A stretch of 47,363 bases of DNA from Clostridiales bacterium (lineage in GTDB: Bacteria > Bacillota > Clostridia > Christensenellales > Aristaeellaceae), in assembly GCA_004555535.1 (NCBI GenBank), contig SFHU01000010.1, positions 1 to 47,363 on the forward strand. The letters are read 5' to 3'. The position numbers and the translations under genes are program-made. The notes beneath the pieces were generated by a model. The model was not told where the DNA came from, did not search any database, and saw only the letters and a list, made by a program, of their open reading frames with translations. Each line of letters begins with the position of its first letter. The first letter of the stretch is position 1. This document shows positions 1 through 9,678 of this stretch, in pieces.

Positions 1-78
1 CGTTATCAAATCGTTATCAAAAGAGAGATATAAAACCGCAAAATCGTTGTGCCGCAACGGGTTCGGAGTTTCAAAAAC

Positions 79-1632
79 TCACTCCCACTCCACCGTTGCC
101 GGCGGCTTGGTCGTGATATCGTACACCACCCGGTTGACCCTGGGCACCTCGTTGACGATGCGCGCGCTGACCTTGGCCAGCAGCTCGTAGGGCAGGCGCG
201 CCCAGTCGACGGTCATGAAGTCGTCGGTCGTGACAGCGCGGATGGCGAGCACGAAGTCGTGCGTGCGCCCGTCGCCCATGACGCCGACCGTGCGGGTGTT
301 CGTCAGGACGGTAAAGTACTGGTTGATGTCGCGGTCAAGGCCCGCCAGCGCGACCTCCTCGCGCAGGATGGCGTCGCTCTCGCGGACGGTCTCCAGCTTG
401 TCCTCGGTGATGTCGCCCATGATGCGGATGGCCAGGCCCGGGCCGGGGAACGGCTGGCGCCAGACCATGTCGCGCGGCATGCCCAGCTCCTCGCCGACCT
501 TGCGCACCTCATCCTTGAAGAGCATGCGGATCGGCTCGACCAGGCCGCCGGTGAATTTCGCCTTGACGTCGGCGGGCAGGCCGCCCACGTTGTGGTGGCT
601 CTTGATGACCGCGCTGCCCTTGACGGAGCCGGACTCGATCACGTCGGGGTAGATCGTGCCCTGGGCGAGGAATTCGACGCCCTGCAGGCGGTTCGCCTCG
701 TCTGCGAAGCAGTAGACGAATTCGCCGCCGATCAGTTTGCGCTTGGTCTCGGGATCGGATACGCCCGAGAGTTTGCTAAGGAAGCGGTCCTTCGCGTCGA
801 CGATCACCAGATTGACCGGGAACTGCTTGGTGAAGACCTCGCGCACGGACTCCGTCTCGTTCTTGCGCATGAAGCCGTGGTCGACGTAGACGCAGGTCAG
901 CCGCTCGCCGATGGCGCGGGAGATCAGCGCCGCGGCGACGGAGGAATCGACGCCGCCGGACAGGCCCAGCAGCACCTTGCCCTGCGGGCCAACCTGCGCG
1001 CGGATCGCAGCGACGGCGTTCTCGATGAACGCGCTCATCGTCCAGTCGCCCGTGCAGCCGCAGACGTTGTAGAGGAAGTTCGAAAGGACCTTCTGGCCCT
1101 CCTCGCTGTGTGTCACCTCGGGATGGAACTGCACCGCGTAGATGCGCTTTTCGGGGTTCGCCATCGCGCAGAAGGCGCAGTTCCCGCTGTGAGCGATGGA
1201 GGTGAAGCCCTCCGGCGCCTTCGTGACGTGGTAAGTGTGGCTCATCCAGGCGATGGACTCGCCCTTCATGCCGGCAAACAGCGGGCTCTGTGTGTCAAAG
1301 GTCACGGGGACGCGTCCGTATTCGCGCTGGGCCGCGCGCTCGACGGTGCCGCCGAGGGTGTAGGCCGTCAGCTGCATGCCGTAGCAGATGCCCAGCACCG
1401 GCACGCCCAGCTCGTAGACGCCGGGATCGATGCGCGGCGCGTCCTCATCGAGCACCGACGCAGGGCCGCCCGAGAGGATGATGCCCACGCACTCGCGGGA
1501 ACGGATCTCCTCGAGCGTCGAGGTATAGGGGATGACCTCGCAGAAGACCTTGGCCTCGCGCACGCGGCGCGCGATCAGCTGGGTATACTGCGCGCCAAAG
1601 TCCACGATGACAATGCGCTGCACGTTTTGCAT
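79..1632 (-). CDS. guaA: GMP synthase (glutamine-hydrolysing)
   Basis: Converts XMP to GMP with glutamine and ATP in the cytoplasm. The 517-residue length is normal for the family. Residues 1-190 are a class I glutamine amidotransferase with nucleophile Cys83 (GICYG) and His170/Glu172 (QFHPE). The PP-loop ATP pyrophosphatase motif SGGVDS is at 225-230, followed by the dimerisation domain ending in TKPPATVEWE. The open frame extends 33 codons upstream, but ATG at 1632 is chosen because AAGGAGGT lies just before it and the promoter lies in the extra stretch. Monocistronic, divergent from mnmE. The predicted leader is only about 55 nt, so there is no room for a purine riboswitch. Confidence 0.97.
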   Translation of the reverse strand: MQNVQRIVIVDFGAQYTQLIARRVREAKVFCEVIPYTSTLEEIRSRECVGIILSGGPASVLDEDAPRIDPGVYELGVPVLGICYGMQLTAYTLGGTVERAAQREYGRVPVTFDTQSPLFAGMKGESIAWMSHTYHVTKAPEGFTSIAHSGNCAFCAMANPEKRIYAVQFHPEVTHSEEGQKVLSNFLYNVCGCTGDWTMSAFIENAVAAIRAQVGPQGKVLLGLSGGVDSSVAAALISRAIGERLTCVYVDHGFMRKNETESVREVFTKQFPVNLVIVDAKDRFLSKLSGVSDPETKRKLIGGEFVYCFADEANRLQGVEFLAQGTIYPDVIESGSVKGSAVIKSHHNVGGLPADVKAKFTGGLVEPIRMLFKDEVRKVGEELGMPRDMVWRQPFPGPGLAIRIMGDITEDKLETVRESDAILREEVALAGLDRDINQYFTVLTNTRTVGVMGDGRTHDFVLAIRAVTTDDFMTVDWARLPYELLAKVSARIVNEVPRVNRVVYDITTKPPATVEWE

Positions 1633-1693
1633 GAAGTACCTCCTTAAAAGCACAAACAAAGCAAGCTCCGCGTAAAGAAGCGATACGAATTGT

Positions 1694-1722
1694 ATTCTAC
1701 ACAGTTTTGCGGACGAAATCAA
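1694..1722 (-). promoter_or_regulatory. guaA promoter
   Basis: Sigma-A type promoter read on the minus strand: -35 TTGATT (1717-1722), 17-bp spacer, -10 TAGAAT (1694-1699). It starts transcription about 55 nt before the guaA ATG. Confidence 0.7.
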
Positions 1723-1798
1723 GACAGCCACAGAAAAAGTTCGCTTTTATCATCATTTTCGGCAGTTTATCTGAAGAAAACCCGCAAAACCTGCGTTC

Positions 1799-1827
1799 TT
1801 TTCAAACCCCTGCGGCTGTGCTATAAT
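1799..1827 (+). promoter_or_regulatory. mnmE promoter (weak -35)
   Basis: Exact -10 TATAAT (1822-1827) with TTTTCA 17 bp upstream as a poor -35. It is followed 41 nt later by GGAGGGG and the TTG start of mnmE. Confidence 0.5.
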
Positions 1828-1880
1828 GAGCAAAACGGCTGCCGCGCCCGCCGCGCGGCATAAAAACGGAGGGGTTTCGC

Positions 1881-3236
1881 TTGCTGCTTGACAGGGACAT
1901 CATCGCCGCGCAGGCCACGGCGCCGGGGGAGGGCGGCATCGCCATCGTCCGCCTGAGCGGGGAGGGCTGCGAGGGCGCTTTGCTGCGCGTCTTCCGCCCA
2001 TCCGCCGGTCGGCCGCTTGTAAACCGGCGGCTCACGTTCGGACATCTGCTCGACGGGGACACGGTCATCGACGAGGCGATGGCCGTGATGATGCGCGCGC
2101 CGCACAGCTACACGCGCGAAGACGTCGCCGAGATCCACTGCCACGGCTCGCAGGCGCTCGTCTCCCGCGTGCTGGCGCTGCTGCTGCGCGAGGGGGTGCG
2201 GATGGCCCGGCCGGGCGAGTTCACCTGCCGCGCGTTTTTAAATGGACGCATCGACCTGACGCAGGCCGAGGCCGTTATGCGGATGATCCGCGCGGGCAGC
2301 GACAGGGCGCTGCGCAGCGCCGTGCGCCAGCTCGAGGGCGGCGTCTCCGCGTTCGTCCGCGAGGCGAGGGCGGAGATCACCGCGATGCTGGCCGCGCTCT
2401 GCGCCGCGGTCGACTTCCCGGATGAGGTCGACGAGCAGGAGACGGCGGAGGATGTCCGCGCCCGGTGCCTGTCGCTCGCCGCGCGTCTGCGCGATGCCTG
2501 CGATCCCCGCGCCGGGCGCATGGAGGACGAGGGCCTGCGCGTCGTGCTCTGCGGCCGCCCGAACGCGGGCAAGAGCAGCCTGCTCAACGCGCTGCTGGGC
2601 GGCGAGCGCGCGATCGTCACGGACATTCCCGGTACGACGCGGGACACGCTGAGCGAGAGCCTGCAGATCGACGGGCTGCGCGTCGTGCTGACGGACACCG
2701 CCGGGCTGCGCGAGACCGGCGACGCCGTGGAGCGCATCGGCGTCGCGCGCGCGCAGAAGGCCATCGCTGAGGCGGATGTGCGCGTGCTCGTGGTCGACGC
2801 CTCTGTGCCGCTTTGCGAAGAAGAGGACGTCATGCCGGACGGCTTTGCGCCGGAGCTGATCGTGCTCAACAAGAGCGACCTGCCCGCGCAGGTGGGGGAG
2901 GGGGAGCTCGCCGCGCGTTATCCCGGCGCGGCGCAGACGACGGTCTGCTGCGTCACGGGCGAGGGGCTTGACCGTCTGCGGGCACAGCTTGTATCCTTCG
3001 CGCCGGCGGAGGACGGCGAATCCTCTGCGCTGACACAGGCCCGCCATGCGCAGGCCGCGCTGCGCGCGTGCAAGTCGCTCGATGATGCCGATGCTGCGCT
3101 TGCGGACGGTATGCCGCTGGATGTCGCGGCGGTCGACCTCTCCGCTGCGCTCGACGCGCTCGGGGAGATCACCGGCGAAACCCTCCGCGAGGACGTGCTC
3201 GACGAAATCTTCTCCCGCTTCTGCGTGGGGAAATGA
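1881..3236 (+). CDS. mnmE: tRNA-modification GTPase MnmE (TrmE)
   Basis: With MnmG, installs the carboxymethylaminomethyl group on wobble uridine of certain tRNAs; K+-dependent GTPase. 451 residues, standard length. The N-terminal folate-binding domain carries APGEGGIAIVRLSG (about 14-27). The G domain shows G1 GRPNAGKS (225-232), G2 GTTRD (251-255), G3 DTAG (272-275) and G4 NKSD (330-333). The C-terminus is FCVGK with catalytic Cys448. The start is TTG at 1881, preceded by GGAGGGG at about 1868-1874; no ATG or GTG fits better. The usual neighbour mnmG is not next to it here. mnmE commonly lies near the chromosome origin, which agrees with the parS sites at 4446 and 4483. Confidence 0.97.
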   Translation: MLLDRDIIAAQATAPGEGGIAIVRLSGEGCEGALLRVFRPSAGRPLVNRRLTFGHLLDGDTVIDEAMAVMMRAPHSYTREDVAEIHCHGSQALVSRVLALLLREGVRMARPGEFTCRAFLNGRIDLTQAEAVMRMIRAGSDRALRSAVRQLEGGVSAFVREARAEITAMLAALCAAVDFPDEVDEQETAEDVRARCLSLAARLRDACDPRAGRMEDEGLRVVLCGRPNAGKSSLLNALLGGERAIVTDIPGTTRDTLSESLQIDGLRVVLTDTAGLRETGDAVERIGVARAQKAIAEADVRVLVVDASVPLCEEEDVMPDGFAPELIVLNKSDLPAQVGEGELAARYPGAAQTTVCCVTGEGLDRLRAQLVSFAPAEDGESSALTQARHAQAALRACKSLDDADAALADGMPLDVAAVDLSAALDALGEITGETLREDVLDEIFSRFCVGK

Positions 3237-3260
3237 TTATTTTCCAAGGTTGGATCCTAA

Positions 3261-3390
3261 GCGCGAAGCGATGAAGGGGTTTGGGGATGAAATCCCCAAG
3301 CAGGTTTGGGCGGCAGACCAACGTATCCATAGAATTCAAAAAGACTGTAGTCTCAGAGCAGGCCGCAACGCGGCCTACGATGGAGACGGG
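3261..3390 (+). repeat. Intergenic repeat family B, copy 1
   Basis: Begins GCGCGAAGCG, contains the short hairpin GGGGATgaaATCCCC, then GGTTTGGGCGGCAG, and ends with a branched hairpin at 3349-3388: outer stem GTCTC/GAGAC, internal loop AGAGCA facing TACGAT, inner stem GGCCGC-aac-GCGGCC. The same layout is seen at 10197-10422 and 17670-17791, with paired base changes between copies. It fills the space between mnmE and the convergent metallophosphoesterase gene. Confidence 0.75.
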
Positions 3391-3438
3391 TTCCTTCCGC
3401 AGAGCTTCGTCCCGTTTTCAACGCTTCCAACTCTCTCC

Positions 3439-3494
3439 AAATGTGAACGCGCATCCGCATGGGCAAATCCTCGCGGATGCGCGTGTTCACATTT
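3439..3494. terminator. Long hairpin at the end of the phosphoesterase gene
   Basis: Left arm 3439-3458 (AAATGTGAACGCGCATCCGC) pairs with 3473-3494 with one 2-nt bulge and a 14-nt loop. It overlaps the stop codon of the minus-strand phosphoesterase gene and lies between convergent genes. There is no T-run on either side, so it is a terminator only by position; it could instead be an mRNA-stabilising hairpin. Confidence 0.5.
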
Positions 3495-4338
3495 AGGCGT
3501 TCCAAAAGTCCGCTGTTCCGATGCCGTCCGGCCAGGGAAAGCCCGCGTCCGTCTCCAGCCACGTCGCATGGGAGACGTCCTGCTCGCCCTTTTCGGCGGC
3601 TCTGCGTCGCGCCTGTGTCACGAATGAAACGAGGATATCCTGCTGGCGCTCCATCTGCACACAGGCGATGTGCGCCATGACCGGGCAGAACGCCGCCATG
3701 CCGCTTTCGCGGAAGAGCGGGCGGAGCGCGCGCGGGTCATACTGCGCCAGGAACGGGCGCAGGGCAACGCCGCCTTCTTCGATGTCCAGGATCGTGTAGG
3801 AGGCTGTGCCCGGCACGCCGTCGTCCATGCAGCCGACCGAGCCGATGCTGTCCAGTGTGATGCTGCCCACGCGCAGGTGCGTTGGGTTATGGCCATGGCC
3901 GCAGAGGATGTGCGTGCCCTCCGGGAAGCCCATTCCCACCAGGCGGGGGATCGCCTCCTCCGGCTTGTAGACCGGGAAGCGGTCGTCCTCCGGGAGCGCG
4001 TGGGTGAGGATGAGGCTCCCCATGCGCATGTCGCGCGGGAAGGTGATCTCCTCCTGCGTGAGGATGGAGGCGTTGAAGCGCAGGCTGTCGAAGTTTGCGC
4101 CGTCGTAGCCCGGCTCCCCACGCAGGACGGAGAGGATGTAGCGCTCGTGGTTGCCGTGCAGGCAGGTCACGCCATTTTCCCTCAGCATCGCGAGCACCTC
4201 GCGCGGGCTGGGGCCGAGGTTGACCTGATCGCCGAGGGAGACGATGCTGTCCGGCGCGTGCTTGCGCCTGATGTCCGCGAGCGCGGCGGCAAGCGCGGGC
4301 AGATTACCGTGGATATCCGCAAGCAAAGCGATGCGCAT
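3493..4338 (-). CDS. Calcineurin-like metallophosphoesterase (YfcE/MJ0936-like)
   Basis: 281 residues, single domain. The dimetal signature is clear: DIHGN (about residues 8-12), GDQVNLGP (about 35-42), GNHERY (about 69-74), and GHGHNPTH near residue 148. The family contains small cytoplasmic phosphodiesterases and phosphatases of uncertain substrate. The open frame runs 27 codons further upstream, but the ATG at 4338 is right for the fold (MRIALLADIHGN) and has AGGAGG six bases before it. It stands alone, convergent with mnmE and divergent from addB. The physiological substrate cannot be read from the sequence. Confidence 0.9.
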   Translation of the reverse strand: MRIALLADIHGNLPALAAALADIRRKHAPDSIVSLGDQVNLGPSPREVLAMLRENGVTCLHGNHERYILSVLRGEPGYDGANFDSLRFNASILTQEEITFPRDMRMGSLILTHALPEDDRFPVYKPEEAIPRLVGMGFPEGTHILCGHGHNPTHLRVGSITLDSIGSVGCMDDGVPGTASYTILDIEEGGVALRPFLAQYDPRALRPLFRESGMAAFCPVMAHIACVQMERQQDILVSFVTQARRRAAEKGEQDVSHATWLETDAGFPWPDGIGTADFWNA

Positions 4339-4361
4339 GAGGGGCCTCCTGCTGTCGTAAA

Positions 4362-4390
4362 TTGAAAAGCATTGTACAATATGGTATAAT
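4362..4390 (+). promoter_or_regulatory. addB promoter
   Basis: TTGAAA (4362-4367), 17-bp spacer, TATAAT (4385-4390). The resulting leader of about 115 nt contains both parS sites before the ribosome site GGAGG (4501-4505) and the ATG at 4512. Confidence 0.7.
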
Positions 4391-4445
4391 TCTTCTTGAC
4401 AGGCCGCATTTCCTGCCACGCATTTCTGCGGCGGAGCATCGCCAA

Positions 4446-4461
4446 TGTTTCACGTGAAACA
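4446..4461. promoter_or_regulatory. parS site 1 (ParB/Spo0J binding)
   Basis: TGTTTCACGTGAAACA is a perfect 16-bp palindrome and an exact match to the bacterial parS consensus TGTTNCACGTGAAACA. ParB loads the chromosome-segregation complex and SMC at such sites, which cluster around oriC in Firmicutes. Confidence 0.92.
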
Positions 4462-4482
4462 TCCCGGCGGGCGTCGGCAGAA

Positions 4483-4498
4483 TGTTCCACGTGAAACA
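4483..4498. promoter_or_regulatory. parS site 2 (ParB/Spo0J binding)
   Basis: TGTTCCACGTGAAACA matches the parS consensus at every fixed position. It lies 37 bp (centre to centre) from site 1, inside the addB leader. Two sites this close would be expected to act as one ParB loading centre. Confidence 0.92.
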
Positions 4499-4511
4499 AT
4501 CGGAGGTCGCC

Positions 4512-7500
4512 ATGAAGATCCTGACAGCCAGACCGCACAGACTGCTCCCCGAATGCGTCTCGCGCATCGGCGCGCTGGAGCGCGCGGGGGAGCGCGTCAT
4601 GCTGCTTGTGCCGGCGCAAACCACGCTGCAGGCCGAGCTGGAAATTCTGGATGGGCTGAAGCTGCCCGGTTCGTTTCTCATCGACGTGCTCTCGCCGGGA
4701 CGGCTGCAAAGCCGCGTCTTCGAGCGCGCGGGCCAGCCTGCGCGAACGATCTTTGACGAGCGGGGTAAGCGCATGGTGCTCAGCGCGATCATCGAGGAGG
4801 TGGCAGAAAGCCTGACCGTCTACCGCAGCGCGGCGTTGAGCGGCGCGCAGGGCTTCGTCGCGAAGGTCTCCGCGATCCTCGCGGACTTCAAGCGCAGCGG
4901 GCTGACCGCGCAGGACCTGCTTACAAAGGCGGAGGCCCTCGAGGACGGCCACCCGGCGAAGGCAAAGCTGCTCGACATCGCGCACATCTACGCGGGCTAT
5001 GCGCAGCGCATGGGCGGGGAGCTGGCGGACGCGGAGGACATCTCGCGGGAGATGCACGCCAGACTGGGCAGAAGCGGCGTGCTGGACGGCCAGCATGTCT
5101 TCGTCTATGGCTTTGACATGATCACGCCGCAGTTCGCCGCGGACCTCATCGCCATCGACAGACACAGCGCCTCGCTGACGCTGGCGATCGAGACGGACGA
5201 CAACGGCGCCCCGGACGGACGTCTCTTCGCGCCGGTCAACTTCAGCCTCACGCGACTGCAAACGCTCGCGCAGCAGGCGGGCGTGCAGGTTCATCGGGAG
5301 ACGCTGCGGCGGGAGCGGGAAATCGCGGACGACTTGGCCGCGATGGAGCACCGCCTCTTCGCGTTGGGCGCAAAGCCGTTTGACGCGGCGCCGGAGCATA
5401 TCGCGCTGCGGGCGTGCAGCACGGCCCGTGCGGAGGTGCATCTGGCGGCGGCGCAGCTGCGGCGACTGGCCGCGGCAGGGGAAAGCCTTTCGGACATGGC
5501 GGTCATCTATCCGAAGGGGAGCGGCTGCGGCGCGCTGCTGGCGGGCATCCTGCCGGTATACGGCATCCGCGCGCATGTCGCGGAGAAGCGGCCCGCGCTG
5601 GGCCATCCGCTTTGCCGGTTTGTGCTCTGCGCGCTGGCCGCGGCATCCGGCGGCTTTCGGACGGCGGACGTCATCGAATGCGCGCAGACCGGCTTTCTGC
5701 GCCTGACGCAGCAGCAGACCGACGCGCTGAGCAGCTATGCCGAGGGCGTCGACCTGCGCGGGGACGACTGGAAGCGCCCGTTCACCTACGTCAAGGGCAA
5801 GCAGGGCGAGGAAGCCGAGGCGGAGCTGACGGCCCTCAACGAGGCGCGAAGCCTGCTGATGGAGCCGCTCACGCGCTTCGCCGCCCACATCGGCGGGGCC
5901 AAAAACGCGGAGGAAACCGTCGCTGCCGTCGTCGATCTGCTGGAGCGTACGGGCGCGGCGGACACGCTCGAGGAGATGCGCGCACAGCTTTTGGCGCAGG
6001 GCATGAGCGCGGAGGCGGAGGACTGCGCGCAGGTCTGGACGCGGCTCATGGAGACGCTCGACCAGCTGCACACCCTTTTGGGCGGCGAGCGCGCCTCCGC
6101 CGCGCTGGCGCTCAATCTGCTGCGCGAGGGGTTATCCGCACTGGAGCTGGCCGCGCTGCCCCCGGCGGACGGCGCGGTCATCTGCGGCGAGATCGGCAAC
6201 GTGCGCACGGAGCAGGTGCGAACGCTGCTGGCAATCGGCATGAACGACGCGGGCGGCGTGGAGGAAAACGGTCTGCTGACCGCGCAGGAGCGCGAGGCCG
6301 GCGCCCAGGCGACCGGCGCCTATTTGGGCATGACAGCGGCGGAGCGCGCCGCGCTGGCGGAGCTGGACGTGCTCAAGGCTCTCAGCGGGGCGACGGAGCG
6401 CGTGTTCGTCTCCTACGCGCTGGCGGATGAGACGGGCCGCGCGCTGCGCGAAGGGACGGCGGTGCAGGCGCTCAGGCGGCTGTTTCCGCAGATGCCGCTG
6501 CGCGGCGGCCTCGCGGCGCAGGAGCAGGAGGAGATGCTCGTCGCCCCGGACGGCGCGCTCGAGGCGATCAGCATCCGCCTGAGCGACGCGGCGGACGGGC
6601 GAAGCGAGCTGACCCCGGCGGAAAAACAGGCCTATGCCGCGCTCAGGGAGAGCGCCACGGCGCGGGAAGCGCTTGCGCGCGTCACAAGGAGGCTGGGTGA
6701 AGCGCCCGAAAGACGGCTCACCGGGCCGCAGGCCCGCACGCTCTATGGGCGGCCCGTGATGACCGTATCCCGGCTGGAGACGTTCGCGCAGTGCCCGTAC
6801 AGGCATTTCGTGCGCTATGGCCTCGCCCCGCAGGAGGAGCTGCAGCCGGGCGTCGACCGCGCGGAGCTGGGCACCCTCTATCATGAGGCAGCGGAGCGGT
6901 TTACACAGGCCATCACCGCGAGGGAGGACTTCCCGGATGTGCCGGAGGCGGAATGCGAGGCCATCATGGGCGAGGCCGTCAGGCCGCTGATCGAGGCGTG
7001 GCGCGCGTCGCCGCTGGGGCGAAGCGCGCGCGGCGGGGCCGTCGCCCGGCGCATCGAGCGCACGGCCAAACGCGCGGGGAAGAGCATCCTCGGCCAGTGC
7101 AGACGGAGCTTGTCTTCGGACAAAACGGCGTCGCGCCGATCATGCTCACCCTCGCGGACGGCAGCACGGTCTACCTGCAGGGGCGCATCGACCGCATCGA
7201 TGTGCTCGAAGACGGCGGCACGCAGATCCGCGTCATCGACTACAAGAGCGGCCTCAAGAGGTTCGACCCGACCATGGCCTATTGGGGGATCCAGCTGCAG
7301 CTGCTGATCTATCTCGCGGCGGCGCTGACGGAGCTGCCCGGCACGGAGCCGGCGGGCTTCTTCTACTGCCGCATCGCCGATCCGACGGTGAAGACCGAGT
7401 CGCGCATCAAGGAGGAGGTCGAGCGGCAGATCGCCAAAAAGCTCTCCCTGGCGGGCATCTCGCTCTCCGACGTGGAGGTGCTGCGCGCGCAGGGCAGCGC

Positions 7501-7777
7501 CCATGCCGCGATGATCACCAAGGACGGTCGTCCAAGCGGCATCTACAAGGGCTCCATGACTGACGAGGAAGGCATGGCGCAGCTCGTGCGCTTTGCCCGG
7601 CGCAAGGCGGCGGAGCTCGCTCAGGACGCCTACGCGGGCATCATCGATGACGCGCCGGCGGAGCGGCTGACGTATAACGCCTGCGCGACCTGCAGCTATG
7701 CCGGCATCTGTGGGTTTGACCCGGCGGTCAAGGCGAGACGGCGGCTGAGCAAAAAGGGGATTGAGGATCTGCGGTAA
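4512..7777 (+). pseudogene. addB: addB-like helicase/nuclease subunit B, frameshifted
   Basis: AddB is the second nuclease subunit of the AddAB recombination exonuclease. Frame one runs from ATG 4512 (GGAGG at 4501) and keeps family sequence until about 7080, including the Fe-S cysteine in FAQCPYRHF. Homology then moves to another frame at about 7091 (RPVQTEL) and continues to 7777 with the nuclease motif IRVIDYKSG and the Fe-S motif CATCSYAGIC. The join lacks roughly ten residues normally found there, so a small out-of-frame deletion fits better than a single-base slip; an assembly error is also possible. The N-terminus has no Walker A motif (ARPHRLLPE stands where GxxGxGKT is expected). addA, normally the next gene, is absent. 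If the frameshift is real, the nuclease half is lost. Confidence 0.82.
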
Positions 7778-7805
7778 AAGAAGCGGGAAACGCGAGCAAA
7801 AAAAA

Positions 7806-7861
7806 CGGCGCTGCCGCGCAAAAGCCTCCCAGGCATCGGGAAGCTCTGCGCGGCAGCGCCG
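7806..7861. terminator. Terminator of the DUF3048 gene
   Basis: Perfect 15-bp arms CGGCGCTGCCGCGCA (7806-7820) and 7847-7861 with a 26-nt loop. On the minus strand it is followed by a run of T (A-run 7799-7805 on plus). It can also stop read-through from addB. Confidence 0.85.
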
Positions 7862-7886
7862 CTATGGAATACAGGGGAAACCCGTC

Positions 7887-9410
7887 TCAGGACGCCTCGT
7901 CCGGCGACGCCGCGTCGCCGCTTCCGGAGCCGTCCTGGTTGCCGCCTTCATCAGGCTGCTCAGGCGGGGTCGTCTTCTCAGGCTGCTGTGTCTCCTCGGG
8001 TTTCTGCGTCTCCTCGGGTTTCTCCTCAGGCTGCTGTGTCTCCTCGGGTTTCTCCTCGGGTTTCTGCGTCTCCTCGGGTTTCTCCTCAGGCTGCTGCGTC
8101 TCCTCGGGCTGCTCAGGCACGGCCGTGGGGGTCTGCGTCGGCTCGGCGGTCGGTTCAACCGTCGGTTCGGGCGTCGCCGTCGGCTTGGGCGTGCGCGTCG
8201 CCTTGGGCTTCGCCGTCGCGGCAGCAGCCAGCGCCGTGCCGATGGTCAGGCGCTGCTGCTGCGGCTCCACCGCGCCGGCAATCGCCGAATCGGAGAAGAC
8301 GACGACCGGCTGCTCGTTGTCCACGATCTGGATGAACGTCCTGCCGACCTTCATGGGCAGCTCGTCGCCGTTTTCATCCAGGAAGACCATGCGGCTGCCC
8401 AGGTTCGAATTCTCCGTGCAGTCGCGCGCCCAGGTGCCGCGGATGTAGCGGCCATTCTGGAAGATCTCGCAGACGCCCTCGCCGTTCAGGCGGATGACAG
8501 GCCGGGAATTGTTGCCGTTGTACCAGGAGACGTCCGTGCGCAAGACGAGCACGTTCGCGTAGCTGCAGGCCTCGCCGTTGTTCGCGTCCACATAGGGCTC
8601 GCCGTTGCGGTAGCGCTCATACAGGCCCGTCTGCGCGTTGTACTGGTAGGCGGTCACATAGGCCGGGCTGGTCTGCTTGTAGCTGATGACGATGCCGTCC
8701 ACCGCCTCGCCGCGCTCAAGCCCCGTGTCCGTGAAGAGGAACGGATGCGCAGTGGGCATCTCCGTGTAGCTGTCGCGCACGGCAGTCAGGTCGAGGCGGA
8801 CGTTGTGCGGCGCGACGTGGTTGCTGTCGTTGGAGCGCGGGAACCAGCCGTTGTTGGTGGTGATGCCGTTGATGTAGGGATAGGCGAGCTTCTTGTTCGC
8901 GCTGTGGGCCTTCACCCAGTCGAGCACGCTCGTGCTGCCGCCCTGATAGCCGTAGAAGCAGAAGACGCCGCCCCACATCTCGCGCAGGGAGCACATCGGG
9001 ATGCGCGCCGAGCGCACCGGGCCTGCGGAGTCCGGCACAGTGCCCATGAAGAGCGCCAGCTCGCGCGTGGAGCCGTCCGCCTGAATGGGCATCTCATAGG
9101 TCAGGTCGGCATCGCTGACGCCCCAGTGCGGCAGCGCGCCCGGGTGCGCGTCGATGTTCACGAGGATGGGCTGATACGCGCCCGAAAAAGGCTCGCCCGT
9201 GATCGGATTGACGCCGTCGAGGGCGGGATTCTCGCCGGGCAGGGACACCGTGACCTTCGCGCCGCCGTAGCTTTGCGGCGCGCCGAGCTGCTGCGCCGTG
9301 CCGGAGACGGTCAGCCCGCTGGCGGAAAAGTCCGCCGCAGAGGCGCAGACAGGCAGGAGCAACGCCGCGCAGAGAAGCCCCGCGGCCAGCATCCGGAACA
9401 GATTCTTCAT
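7887..9410 (-). CDS. DUF3048 (YerB-like) exported protein
   Basis: 507 residues. The N-terminus is a Sec signal peptide (MKNLFRMLAAGLLCAALLLP, cleavage likely after VCASA). The DUF3048 domains follow, recognisable by NPLTG-like NPITGEPF, RPILVNIDAHP-like segments, YEMPIQADGSTRELALFM and GPVRSARIP. The function of the family is unknown; it is cell-surface associated in Firmicutes. The last 110 residues are a low-complexity stalk: TP/EP repeats, then tandem 9-residue PEEKPEETQ units with Q/K alternation, then a Gly/Ser/Asp tail. This looks like an unstructured wall-spanning segment. The chosen start has AAGGAGGG eight bases upstream; the longer open frame has no such site. Single gene, with a terminator directly downstream. 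Confidence 0.88.
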   Translation of the reverse strand: MKNLFRMLAAGLLCAALLLPVCASAADFSASGLTVSGTAQQLGAPQSYGGAKVTVSLPGENPALDGVNPITGEPFSGAYQPILVNIDAHPGALPHWGVSDADLTYEMPIQADGSTRELALFMGTVPDSAGPVRSARIPMCSLREMWGGVFCFYGYQGGSTSVLDWVKAHSANKKLAYPYINGITTNNGWFPRSNDSNHVAPHNVRLDLTAVRDSYTEMPTAHPFLFTDTGLERGEAVDGIVISYKQTSPAYVTAYQYNAQTGLYERYRNGEPYVDANNGEACSYANVLVLRTDVSWYNGNNSRPVIRLNGEGVCEIFQNGRYIRGTWARDCTENSNLGSRMVFLDENGDELPMKVGRTFIQIVDNEQPVVVFSDSAIAGAVEPQQQRLTIGTALAAAATAKPKATRTPKPTATPEPTVEPTAEPTQTPTAVPEQPEETQQPEEKPEETQKPEEKPEETQQPEEKPEETQKPEETQQPEKTTPPEQPDEGGNQDGSGSGDAASPDEAS

Positions 9411-9611
9411 GTAAGACCCTCCTTCAATGTTCAGGCCGCCGCGCAGGGAAGCCCCGCCCTCCGGGGAAGGGAGCGTCCCGGCCATCGGCTGGCCGTTTCA
9501 TCCAGTTCTATCTCAATAGACGGTTGAATCCTGACAATAATTGCAAAAAGATTAAGATTTTCATTGTTATTGTGAGATTCTGTCATTTTTTCCGCGTTGG
9601 CGGCGGGAGGC

Positions 9612-9640
9612 TTGACGCGTGGACGCGCGCGCTCTACAAT
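9612..9640 (+). promoter_or_regulatory. ogt promoter
   Basis: TTGACG (9612-9617), 17-bp spacer, TACAAT (9635-9640). It decides the ogt start: a GTG at 9619 in frame lies inside the promoter, so the ATG at 9679 must be used. Confidence 0.8.
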
Positions 9641-9678
9641 ATCCACAGACTATCCACAGGATGAGAGGGGGACTGTGC

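Noticed and set aside
1633..1690. Purine riboswitch ahead of guaA
   Set aside because: The leader from the predicted start point is only about 55 nt and shows no xpt-like three-way junction.
8000..8110. Regular TCCTCGGGTTTCTCC-type repeats as a possible CRISPR or regulatory array
   Set aside because: They have no unique spacers and encode the PEEKPEETQ stalk of the DUF3048 protein on the minus strand.
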